A stretch of 64,000 nt of DNA, taken from Molossus alvarezi (taxonomy: Eukaryota; Chordata; Mammalia; Chiroptera; Molossidae). The stretch spans positions 434,001 to 498,000 of the forward strand of contig JBAWUJ010000056.1 in NCBI GenBank assembly GCA_037176705.1, written 5' to 3'. This document shows positions 47,848 through 58,247 of this stretch, in pieces (positions within the stretch are counted from its first letter, which is position 1; every line of letters begins with the position of its first letter). Under the pieces are notes generated by a model, which had not been told where the DNA came from, searched no databases, and worked only from the letters and a program-made list of their open reading frames with translations. Both the position numbers and the translations under genes were made by a program.

Positions 47848-50800
47848 ACTTAGCCCATTTTTTTTAATTGGGTTTGTTGTTTTCCTTTTGATGAGTTGTA
47901 TAGGACTCTCTATATATTGGAAATTAACCTTTTATCTGATATTTCATTGGCAAGTATGCTCTCCCATAAAGAGTGTTTCCTTTTCCTTTTGATGACTGTA
48001 TCTTTTGCTGTGCAGAAGCTTTTGAGTTGGATGTAAGTCCCATGTGTTCATTTTCTCCTTTTATTCTGTTGCCTTAGGTAATGTATCAGTGAAAATTCTG
48101 CTAGGCATGATGTCTAAAATTTTGTTGCCTACAGTTTCTTCTAGAATTTTTATGGAATACATCAAAGTCACATTAAAGTCTTTTATCCATTTTGAGTTTA
48201 TTCTTGTTCAGGGTGTAAGTTGATGGTCTAATTTCATTTTTTTTTTTTTTCATGAAGCTTTCCATTTTCCCAACACCATTAATTAAAGAGGCCGTCTTTA
48301 CTTCACTGTATGCTCTTGCTAACTTGTCAAATATTAATTGAGCATATAGCCTTGGGTCCATTTCTGGGTTCTCTGTTCTGTTTCCTTGATCTATCTGCCT
48401 ATTCCTGTGCCAGTACCAGGCTGTTTTGATTACAGTGGCTTGGTCCTATAACCTGAAATCTGGTAATGTGATCCCTCCTACTTTGTTTTTCATTTTCAAG
48501 ATTGCTGGGCTATTCAAGGTCTGTTTTGCTTTCATATGAACTTTTGAAGTATTTATTCTAGTTCTGTGAAGTATGTCATTGGTATTTTAACGGGTATTTC
48601 ATAGAATTTATAGATTGCTTTGGATAGTATGGACATTTTAATAATCTTAATTCTTTCAATCCATGAATAAGGTATGTTCTTCCACTATTTTATATCTTCC
48701 TCTATATCCATTTTCAATGACCTTAAGTTTCTGAGAATAGGTTCTTTATTTTTTTTGGTTAAGTTTTTTCCTAGGCATCTTAATTTTTTTGTCATGATGG
48801 TAAAAGGGATTGTTTTTTAGTTTCTCTTTCTGTGAGTTTATAATTGGAGTATGAGAATGCCATCAATTTCTTGATGTTAATTTGGTATTCTGCTGCTTTG
48901 CGAAATTCATTTATTAAGTTTGGTAAATTGTTGATGGAGTTTTTGGGGTTATATATATATATATATATAGTATTATTTCATCTGTGAATAATGACAGTTT
49001 TACTTTGTCCTTTCAATTTTGTTCCTTTATTTTTCCTTCCTGTCTGATTGCTGTGGCTAAGACTTCCAGTACTGTGTTAAGTAAGAGTGGCAAAACTGGT
49101 CATCCTTGTCTTGTTCCTGTTCCTAAGGGAAATGCTTTTAATTTTTGACCATTGTGTATAATGTTGTCTGTAGGTTTTTAATATATGGAATTTATTATGT
49201 CAAGATAGTATTCCTCTATTCCCAGATTGCTATGCGTTTTATCAGAAATTGGTGCTGGATTTTGTTGAATGGTTTTTCAAGTGTCTATTAATATGATTAT
49301 ATGATTTTTATCTTTCTTTTTGTTTATGTGGTGTATCACATTTGTTGATTTGCACATATTTTACCAGCCTTGCATCCCTGGGATGAATCCAACTCGGTCA
49401 TGGTGAATAATTTTTTTGATGTAATTCTGCATTCGATTTGCTAGTATTTTGCTCAGGATTTTGGCATCTGTGTTTATCAAGAATATTGGTCTGTAGTTTT
49501 TTTTCTTTGTGTTGTCTTTTTCCTGTTTTGGAATTAGAATTATGCTGGCCTCCTAAAATGAGTTTGAAAGTCTTTATTCTTCTTGAATTTTTGAAATAGT
49601 TTGAGGAGAATGGGTATTAGTACTTCTTTGAATGTTCAGTAAAATTCCCCCTGAAGCCATCTGGGCCTGGGCTTTTGTTTGCTGGGAGAGTCTTGATTAC
49701 ATCTTCAATTACTTCTGTTGTTATTGGTCTGTTCAAGTTTTCTCTCTTGTCCTGGTTCAGCTTTGGGAGACTATGTGTTTCTAGAAATTTGTCCATTTCG
49801 CTTAGATTGTCGAATTTGTTGCCATATAATTATTCATAGTATTTGTTAACGATCATTTTATATTTTTGTGGTATCAGTTGTTACTTCCCCTCTTTCATTT
49901 CTAATTTTATGTATTTGGGTTTTCTCTCTTTATTTCTTGGTGAGTCTACCTAATGGTCAATCAATCGTTTGATCTTTTCAAAGAACCAGCTCTTTGTTTC
50001 ATTGATCCTTTGAATTGTTTTTTTTTTTTTTTTTTTTGGTCTCCATGTCATTTTTTTTTTATGTCATTTTTTTTCTGATCTTATCTTTACCATTACCTTC
50101 CTTCTACTTGCTCTGGGGTTTCCTTTCTGTTTGCTTTCTAATTCTTTAAGTTGTGAGGTTAGATAGTCTATTAGAAATTTTTCTTGCTTCTTGAGGTAGG
50201 CTTGTAGTGCTATGAGCTTCCCTCTCAGAACTACTTTTTCTGCATCCCATAAATTTTGTGGTGTGTGCTCATTTACATTGGTATCTAGAAAGTTTTTAAT
50301 TTCCTCCTTGATTTCCATGGTAACCAATTCATTGTTCAATAACATGCTATTTAGCCTTCATGTTTTCTAATGTGTTTGCATGTTCTTGTTGCAATTGATT
50401 TCTAGTTGCATGCCATTGTGATCTGAGAAGATGCTTGATATGATTTTAATCTTCTTGAACTTGTAGAGACATAGTTTGGTCCTAATATGATGTCTATTTT
50501 TGAGAATGTTCCATGTGTACTTTAGAAGAATATGAATTCTGCAGTTTTGGGTGTAATTCTCTGCAAATATCTATTAAATCCATTTGATCTAGTGCTTCAT
50601 TTAGAGTTTGTGGTTTTTTGTTGTTTTTGTTGTTGTTGTTGTTAATTTTTGATCTAGAAGATCTATCTAATAATGTAGCAGGGTATTTAAGTCCCCTGCT
50701 TTGATTGTATTGCTATTGATTTCTCCCTTGAAGTTCTCCAACAGATTATTAGTATATGTTGGTGCTTTTAAATTGGGTGCATTCATGTTTACCAAGGTTT

Positions 50801-51616
50801 TATCTTCCTGTTGGATAGATCCTTTCAGTATTAGGTAGTGGCCTTTTTTGTCTCTAGTTATGGCCTTCATTTTGAAATCTACTTTATCAGATATGAGTGT
50901 TGCTACCCCAGCTTTTTTTTTCTTTGCTTTATGTTTACTTGAAAGATTTTGTTCTATCCCTTCACTTTCAACCTATGTGAGTCGTTTGTTGTGACATGGG
51001 TTTCTTGTAAACACTATATATGTGATCATGCTCTCTTATACAGTCAGCTACTCTGTGTCTTTTATCGGAGCATTCAAACCTTTCACATAGGATGATAACT
51101 TATATATACTTATTTATTTCCATTTTTGTTTAGTGTGTTTCTATTTTTCTTTTTATTTCTTCTACTAATTACAGCAGTTCTTTTAGCATATCTTGCAGTG
51201 CTGGTTTGGTCTTAATATATTCCCTTAGCCTCCCTTTTTTTTTTTTTTTTTTTTTTTGATCTAGAAAGCTCTTTATTGGACCGTCTATTCTGAATGATAG
51301 CCTTGATGGATAAAGTAGTCTTGGATTCAGATCCTTGTTTTTCATGACATTGATTACTTCATGCCACTCCCTTCTGCCCTGTAGTGTTTCTGTTGAGAAG
51401 TCAGCTAAGAGCCTTATAAGGTTTCCTTTGTAGGTAACCTGTTGCTTACCTCTTTCTCTCTTTAGGATTCTCTCTTTGTTTGTTCATTTTTGGCATTTTA
51501 ATTATTATGTGTCTTGGTGTGGGCCTGTTTGTGTTCTTCTTACTTGTGGCTTTCTGTGCTTCTTAAACTTGAATGCCTTCTTCCTTCACCAAGTTAGGAA
51601 AGTTTTCTTTCACTAT
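47848..51616 (-). mobile_element. L1 body (minus strand): ORF2 to 5' region, inactive
   Basis: Continuous reverse-strand L1 text: TGCCAGTACCAGGCTGTTTT (48409), the ORF2 reverse-transcriptase region around 49300-49700, AACCAGCTCTTTGTTTCATT (49985) and endonuclease-side sequence to about 51100. L1 5' sequence follows, such as TCTTGCAGTGCTGGTTTGGT (51192). The longest minus-strand frames are only about 60-95 aa, so ORF2 is destroyed by stops and shifts. The element is split at 51616 by the provirus and resumes at 58248. Confidence 0.9.
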
Positions 51617-52282
51617 TGTTGTAGCTCACTGTCCTTAGAATCCAAATTGTCTTTAAGCTGCCCTAATTAACCTCAGAGACAGCAAGACGAACAATGGGGA
51701 ATGTTATAGAGGGCTTTAGCCCCATAAAAATTAACTAGAGTTTGACCTTCACTGGGAATTTGAAAAGCAACATCCTTCAAGAAAAGGGAGGACAAAAACG
51801 GCCCCAAGGCCAGAGTGTCCTGCATGCTCTGTAAAGAAACTGATAGGGAGAAACTGAAGCTCCCTTTACCCCATAAAACTGTAACTGTTCAACATGTGTG
51901 TATTGCACCTGACTGACCGCTGATATCTGTCTCGAATTTGTTAGTTTTTAAAACTTGGATAATGGAATGAATAGCAGGACAGATGTATGCTGACCCAGTT
52001 CACCCAGTTCCCTTTCGCCTCAGCTCCCTCCCCCCTCCGTTCCCTCCTGCTTATCGCTAACTGCCTCTGCTTCTCGCTAACTGCCTCTGCTTCTGTACAA
52101 GCAGCTTGCTTGCTCTGCTAAACTCTTGAATGACCCCTGCCCTATATAAGCAACCCTCCCCCTGAGCTCGGGGCTGCAGTTCTCCTCTGTGTAGGTTGGC
52201 TGCAGTCCCTGCGCAGGTAATAAAACATCCCCAAAAACTGAAAAATGGAGTCTGAGTGTGGTCGATCTCCTGGGTTACAACA
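51617..52282 (+). repeat. 5' LTR (666 bp)
   Basis: TG...CA ends, TATATAAG at 52143-52150 and AATAAA at 52219-52224. It contains a 20-bp tandem duplication near 52052-52091 (CGCTAACTGCCTCTGCTTCT twice) that the 3' LTR lacks. Confidence 0.95.
52143..52150 (+). promoter_or_regulatory. LTR TATA box
   Basis: TATATAAG about 75 bp upstream of the LTR AATAAA, the usual U3/R layout. Confidence 0.75.
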
Positions 52283-52284
52283 TT

Positions 52285-52302
52285 TGGAGGCCCCAGCGAG
52301 AT
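52285..52302 (+). promoter_or_regulatory. Retroviral primer-binding site
   Basis: TGGAGGCCCCAGCGAGAT begins 2 bp after the LTR. From memory of tRNA 3' ends it is closest to a tRNA-Gln type site (about 16 of 18), with tRNA-Thr less close. Confidence 0.7.
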
Positions 52303-52565
52303 CAGCCGCGAGGTCCCCCTTTTCCGTGGGGTCTACCTCCTCAGACTATGCGGAGGACTGCCTCCTCGCCCTCCACACCTACATTCGTTCTGGCTTTGAT
52401 TCGGCTAATTCGGACTAAGACTTCAGCCTCGAGGATCTGGGTAAGGGATTTCCCCTTCCATCTGTTTTCTGTTCGGTAGCTCCGGAGCGTTCTGGGATTG
52501 TTGTGGGCGGGATGCCGCTCAACCGCACTTCCCCCTCAGGGTCGGGACGCCGACTCCTGACCTGG

Positions 52566-52836
52566 GAAACCCGGTGGGTTTCCATCTGTTCTGAAATTGG
52601 TACCAATCTGTTTTAATCTGGCACTTTCGGGTGCATCTGGCACTTTCGGGTGCGTCTGGCAGTTTCGGGTGCAGGAAACCCGGTGGGTTTCCATCTGGCA
52701 CTTTCGGGTGCATCTGGCACTTTCGGGTGCAGGAAACCCGGTGGGTTTCCATCTGGCACTTTCGGGTGCGTCTGGCACTTTCGGGTGCAGGAGACCCGGT
52801 GGGTTTCCATCTGGCACTTTCGGGTGCGTCTGTTCT
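52566..52836 (+). repeat. 58-bp VNTR in the proviral leader
   Basis: Each 58-bp unit consists of GAAACCCGGTGGGTTTCCAT plus two copies of a 19-mer (CTGGCACTTTCGGGTGCAT). CCGGTGGG recurs at 52680, 52738 and 52796, with a more distant copy at 52571. Extra 19-mers fill the first interval. GAAACCCGGTGGGTTTC is itself a near-palindrome. Confidence 0.9.
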
Positions 52837-52924
52837 GAAATTAGTATTTTGTGTTTTGACCGCGGTTGTCTGTCTATTTGTGTTCCATGTTCTCTGCTGC
52901 TCTAACTGTTTTGCTTTCGGCAGG

Positions 52925-53160
52925 ATGAGACAAGGACCGTCAATGCCCCGTACCCCCCTTGAATGCATTCTTGCTAACTTTTCTGACTTTTCCAGGAGAT
53001 CCCAAGGCTACAGAACACCAGCCAATCCTGGGGTCCTCCGGACCCTCTGTGAGTTGGAGTGGCCAACATTCTGAGTTAATTAACCATCCGAAGGGTCTTT
53101 TGACTTGAGTCTTTTGTTTGCTGTGAGGTCCATTATGTACGGGGTTCCCCACCCTGATCA
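52925..53160 (+). pseudogene. gag (matrix) remnant
   Basis: An ATG at 52925 opens a frame with TPLECILANFSDF and LCELEWPTF, matching the start of gammaretrovirus-like matrix proteins. The frame hits a stop at about 53075. Matrix-like text continues in another frame to GVPHPDQ near 53160. Capsid and nucleocapsid are not recognised further on. Confidence 0.8.
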
Positions 53161-55380
53161 AAAGTATACATTAATATTTGAATTAGAAATGTCAGTGTCC
53201 GGAGGTTCAAATGAAAGGAAAAAAAGTTTTGTTAACAATGCCTCCGCCTGTCCTGAAGGACAGTTAACTCCTCCCAGCCCCCGAGGAAATTTTATCCCAT
53301 CCTTCAGGACCCCCTTGAGGTATACTAAAATGTCAATTAAACTGAGTTTGCCTACTTTGGGTTCTTATTACAGAAAAGCTATAAGATGAATTTAGATCTG
53401 TTAATAATCTATTGATTCAAAAAATGTCTATTGAAAATATGAATATATTTGCTAATCAGAGGAATGTTAATTACTTGTACTTGTCAAAAAAGAAAAAAAT
53501 ATTCAACGTTTCTAAAAGTTAAAAGTTCAGATTAGGTTAAAAAGAAATTATATAATTTTAATAAAAGAAAATATAAGATATAGAAATATATATTTTTTTA
53601 AAATTGTTCTAAAACTGGTTATTTCAGACTAGATAAAAAGGTTTATAAAAGTTAAAAGATTTGTTAAGAGAAATCTTAGAAAGAAATTATAAATAAAATA
53701 AATTAATATAGAATTTATTTGGTTCTTTTTCAGCCTGTTAAAAGGGAAAAACATTTTTTTCCCAATATTTGCCTGGAAAGCAAAAGTTATATATATGTTA
53801 TTGAAATGGTTTTATGTTATGTTAATCAAGTACTTGATTCCTTAAAGAGCCATTTTTAAATCATAAGAACTGAAGTTTCACTGACCTATGTTTATGTTTA
53901 ACATTTGTCATTGTCACTTTAAATAAATAATTGAATACTATTTAATTATATATATGATACTATATAATCTTTTGGTCAAATATGTTTGACAACCTTTCCA
54001 GGATTCGAATTTTAAGAAACTTTTTCTTGACCTGGAATTAGTTTTGAGTCATTCCAATAAGACCTGGAATTCCTCAAAGATTTATGTTCTCTTCTTATAA
54101 AAGGAAATCAAATCAATGCAGATGGCTTAACACAGTCTGTTTCCTCACTGAAATATAGATAAGAGGACAACACACTCCAAATGCAAGAGCATACACACTA
54201 CTAAGAGTGATTATTTGTTCACTTAGCAGATGCACAGATGCCTCTTATATGTGGGTCTCTGCTAACGCTGTGGGTTATGCGAACAGTCCTCACTTTAAAG
54301 GGGCTTATAATATATTTTGTAAAGTCATGCTTGAATTATTTAAAGAAAGAACATAATTGAGCCCCAGAGGCCTAAAGATCAGGCTCTTTTTAGTTTAACT
54401 AAAAAAGTTTTTTCTTTCATGGTACGATAATGTACTCACATATACATAGAAAAAATAAATAAATAAATCTGAGCTATAGTTACTATAGCATGAATAAAAT
54501 GATATCTCTAATGTACTTGGGTCTCCACCTGAGAAGGGCTTTATGAAAAGAAAATTATAAAAATAATTAAGATTTATGAATGATGGAAAATAAAAATTGA
54601 CATAAAGGAATAAAAAAAGATGATGATTCTTTGCCGCTTTCTCCTGCCTTGTCGGCAGGGCAGGCTTCTCTCAGAGCCTCAGTTGCTGTGTCCCCTGTGT
54701 ATAGGGGGACCCAATGTCTGAATGGATATGGATGTGGATACGGATGTACTAGCTTCTTTATGATGAGGTCTCAATGCCTCTCTGCAAGGCTTAATAATAT
54801 TCTCACAGGCAAACTGTTTAACCATTGAAATGCCAGCCCGGGCTGCTCGTCCACAGCAGGTTTGACAGCAACTAGTTTCCAACAGGCTTCTCTGAACTTT
54901 AGGGATCCCAGGCATGGATATGAAATTCTCTTAGAGAGTTAAAAAAAAAACAAAAAAAACCCACTCTGCCCCGTGTAAACAATGTTAAGACATTGCTCCC
55001 CTTTCCTGTGTCCTTTTGTAAACCTGGGGTCAGAGGAAATGTTCCCATTCCTCTGCCCACAGTAGGACCCAAATACTGTCGGGGGAAGGGCTTCCTTAGA
55101 ACACTTTTCACCGTGTTCTCCTGTTAGGCCTATTGGCCCAATTGGCTGAATTAGCAAAGGTAGTAATAGCAGCCTTAAGAGAAACAGGGCACATAGAATA
55201 GGGTCACCCTAGGAAGGGAAATATAAGGAAGGGTCAGGACCACAGGCCTAGGTCCCAGTTAGGAATAGAAAAGACAAAGACAAAGTCAGGTATAGAAAAA
55301 CAAAATAAAATGCTGTACTTAATTTAGGAAAATGACAGGGCTAGGGCTCCTTCCAACTGAGCCCTCTGAAACCCAGAATA
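53161..55380. other. AT-rich proviral interior, unidentified
   Basis: Expected to hold the rest of gag, but no capsid or CCHC nucleocapsid motif is recognised. 53390-54600 is strongly A/T-rich and frame-poor. It may be a replaced or secondarily inserted segment. Confidence 0.4.
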
Positions 55381-55398
55381 ATACTAAATAATAGGGGA

Positions 55399-55610
55399 TA
55401 AACTAGTTAGTTTCCTAATAGACACTGGTGCAGCAGACTCAGTCTTAACCGAGCCAATGGGGCCCTAACCTACCCCTGGACTTCAAAGAGGACTATAGAC
55501 CTTGGGAAAAATACTGTAACTCATTTGTTTCTGTTCCTGCCGGAGTGCCCATACCCCCTACTTGGACGTGATCTCCTCCAGAGATCATTTAATTGCTGGC
55601 CACTGCCACT
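55399..55610 (+). pseudogene. Retroviral protease remnant
   Basis: LIDTGAADSVL (active-site DTGA at 55421-55432) is followed by a stop at 55466-55468. PECPYP and GRDLL (55564-55578) mark the end of the protease. The two halves lie in different frames. Confidence 0.85.
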
Positions 55611-55930
55611 CCAAGCCAGACCCCGCATCAAGTTCCACAAGACCATCAATCCTGCCAGCCTGCCTCCAGATGATGACCCGGAGTAACCTCTGCAGGATGG
55701 CCTGGAGGCAATCGACACTGCAGAGGGCCACCCAGACCTCAGGGATGACCCACTGCCATCATCAGATGAGGTATTGTTCACGGACGGGAGCAACTATGTC
55801 CAGGAAGATATCAGGTATGCCGGGACAACAATAGTAACTCTGGACCATGTCATTAAGTAGGGGAACCTCAGCCCGATGGGCTGAACTCATAGCCCTAATC
55901 CAGGCTCTCTGATGAGACAAGGGGAAACCA
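55611..55930 (+). pseudogene. RNase H remnant joined to protease (RT deleted)
   Basis: FTDGS at 55777-55791 is the start of a gammaretroviral RNase H, in the same frame as GRDLL. Only 198 bp separate them, where roughly 1.5 kb of reverse transcriptase would be expected. Stops at 55684-55686 and 55858-55860. Confidence 0.8.
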
Positions 55931-56559
55931 TGCTGCAAATAAGGAAGATCAACATGTGGCCCTAAAACTAGTGGGGACCTCTCCAGATATCAGTTACCAC
56001 ACCAAACCCAAGTTCACCTCTGACTCCTACTTACACTGGGTCAGAAAATGACTTAACTGAGCAGAAACAAGTCATAAAGAAAATCAACGAATAATAGACA
56101 CTACCTGCTGGGAGATTGTTGGTCCCAGAGGCTCTAGGTCGGACTTTAGTCAACCAGCTGCACCAGCCTACCCTCTTAGGTTACACCAAGCTTACTGAAC
56201 TCCTGGGAGGCAGATAATGTCCAATAAGGTCACAGGGAAAAGGAAAAGATAGAAGGAAGCAGGAATATATAGGTCTAAATAGGGAGGAAAAGAAAAAGGC
56301 TAGGGGATATGCAGACAGCAGATAGATTGAGCAACCTCTCAGGTTCATGTCGGGGAGGGACTAGAAAAGTCACAGAGAGTCTATGTAAGCTGAAGAAGGA
56401 TTATGCAGAAAAAATAAAAAGATAGGAAGAAGAAAGAGAGGGGCATACATATTACAGGAAGACAGGACAATAGAGGATTACTCAGGAAGGGAAGAAGATA
56501 AGACACTGAGAGGGGAGAACTTGCCCCTACTAATATTATAATAGTCTAGGATACAATAA
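55931..56559. other. Proviral interior between RNase H and integrase, unreadable
   Basis: Purine-rich and frame-poor. It occupies the place of the RNase H end and the integrase zinc-binding domain, but no motif is visible. Confidence 0.4.
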
Positions 56560-57115
56560 AGGGAGTAACAGGTTTAGGCTACTCCTGACCCTTAGATCAG
56601 ACAATGACCCCACCTTGATAGCAAAGATATCACAGGATATCTCTAAGGGATTAAATATAAATTAGAAGCTCCATTGTGCTTACTGCCCACAGAGTTCCAG
56701 GCAGGTAGAGCGCATGAACAGGACCTTAAAGGAAACCTTAACCAAATTTACTTTAGAAACCGGTGAAAACTGGACCACTCTGCTCCCCTCGCCCTCTTAC
56801 AGTTCTTACAGGCCCTGCAGTCTGCCCAGAAGGCCATCCATAAACACATCTGCGATGCCCTGCCTGTGCCCACCTCAGACTCTGTGCACCCTTTCCAGCC
56901 AGGGACTCGATGCAAATAAAGAAATTCAACATCCAAGGACTAACTCTGGCCTGGAAGGGACCATACACTGTCATCCTGCCTTCACCAATGGCTATCAAGG
57001 CCAACGGCATCCCGGTCTAGCTGCATCATTCCTGGTTGAAGGCAGAAAAAGCAGAATGAACGGTGCAGACCTCTCCAGATCCCTTAAAATGAGACTCTTA
57101 CGTTTATCGGGACTC
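56560..57115 (+). pseudogene. Integrase remnant
   Basis: [16 protein letters not shown] near 56700-56750 is the end of the integrase core. A frame change follows. C-terminal-domain text (GPYTVIL) appears around 56950-56985 in another frame. Several stops and shifts. Confidence 0.85.
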
Positions 57116-57204
57116 TGATTTTTCTGATTATAACTGTACAGGGGAATCTTTATAGATCTAGACCCCAGTAGAACTGGGTACTTAGAAATAAAACATTTTT
57201 AAAA

Positions 57205-57530
57205 AATCTTAAGAAATGTCAACCAGAAGAGGGTCTATATGCAGCCTTAGGTGAAACCTGCTATTTCTATGCCAACCATTCAGGTATAATCAGACAGAGC
57301 ATCCAAATTCTAAGACAAAGAAACTAAGAGAAGGAGAACAGGTCTCCCATAATTATTATGAAAACTTATTTAATTAGTCACCATAGCAAACATCCCTGAT
57401 TTCAGCTATAGCAGGGCCCCTACTGTTATTATTAATCGGAATAACTTGTAAACCCATCCTAAATTTAATAGACTCCTAGCCTTCATCAGAGAGAGAGTCT
57501 AATCAATAAAACTTAGGGTCTTAGCACAAT
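57205..57530 (+). pseudogene. env transmembrane-subunit remnant
   Basis: Text resembling the ectodomain cysteine region (ALGETCYFYANHSG near 57250-57285), a hydrophobic membrane segment near 57410-57450 and a short cytoplasmic stretch. Interrupted by stops. The surface subunit is absent, so nothing here could form an envelope protein. Confidence 0.75.
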
Positions 57531-57588
57531 CCTACTAGAGATTGTCTCCCCATGGCAATTGTGAATCAATAGTTTGATCCACTCTCAA

Positions 57589-57600
57589 GAAAACGGGGGA
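57589..57600 (+). promoter_or_regulatory. Polypurine tract
   Basis: AGAAAACGGGGGA lies immediately before the 3' LTR, the normal position of the plus-strand primer. Confidence 0.75.
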
Positions 57601-57601
57601 A

Positions 57602-58247
57602 TGTTGTAGCTCACTGTCCTTAGAATCCAAATTGTCTTTAAGCTGCCCTAATTAACCTCAGAGACAGCAAGACGAACAATGGGGAATGTTATAGAGGGCT
57701 TTAGCCCCATAAAAATTAACTAGAGTTTGACCTTCACTGGGAATTTGAAAAGCAACATCCTTCAAGAAAAGGGAGGACAAAAACGGCCCCAAGGCCAGAG
57801 TGTCCTGCATGCTCTGTAAAGAAACTGATAGGGAGAAACTGAAGCTCCCTTTACCCCATAAAACTGTAACTGTTCAACATGTGTGTATTGCACCTGACTG
57901 ACCGCTGATATCTGTCTCGAATTTGTTAGTTTTTAAAACTTGGATAATGGAACGAATAACAGGACAGATGTATGCTGACCCAGTTCACCCAGTTCCCTTT
58001 CGCCTCAGCTCCCTCCCCCCTCCGTTCCCTCCTGCTTATCGCTAACTGCCTCTGCTTCTGTACAAGCAGCTTGCTTGCTCTGCTAAACTCTTGAATGACC
58101 CCTGCCCTATATAAGCAACCCTCCCCCTGAGCTCGGGGCTGCAGTTCTCCTCTGTGTAGGTTGGCTGCAGTCCCTGCGCAGGTAATAAAACATCCCCAAA
58201 AACTGAAAAATGGAGTCTGAGTGTGGTCGATCTCCTGGGTTACAACA
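57602..58247 (+). repeat. 3' LTR (646 bp)
   Basis: Same as the 5' LTR except for two substitutions near 57952-57960 (AACGAATAAC against AATGAATAGC) and absence of the 20-bp duplication. TATATAAG at 58108-58115, AATAAA at 58184-58189. Confidence 0.95.

Larger units (their letters stand above)
51617..58247 (+). mobile_element. Class I endogenous retrovirus, LTR-flanked, defective
   Basis: Two LTRs (51617-52282 and 57602-58247) start TGTTG and end ACA. The host 4-bp CTAT is duplicated at 51613-51616 and 58248-58251, as expected for gammaretrovirus-like integration. Order: LTR, primer-binding site, leader with a 58-bp VNTR, gag matrix remnant, unidentified AT-rich stretch, protease, RNase H, integrase, env transmembrane remnant, polypurine tract, LTR. 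The interior is about 5.3 kb, short for this class. Most of gag, the reverse transcriptase catalytic domain and env surface part are missing or unrecognisable, and stops break every domain. No frame could make a complete viral protein. Confidence 0.95.

Noticed and set aside
50064..50345. 93-aa minus-strand frame as a small gene
   Set aside because: It is part of the ORF2 region of the inactive minus-strand L1.
51237..51256. Poly-T run as the 3' end of a separate minus-strand retroposon
   Set aside because: L1 text continues on both sides without a target duplication, so a simple poly-T expansion is more likely.
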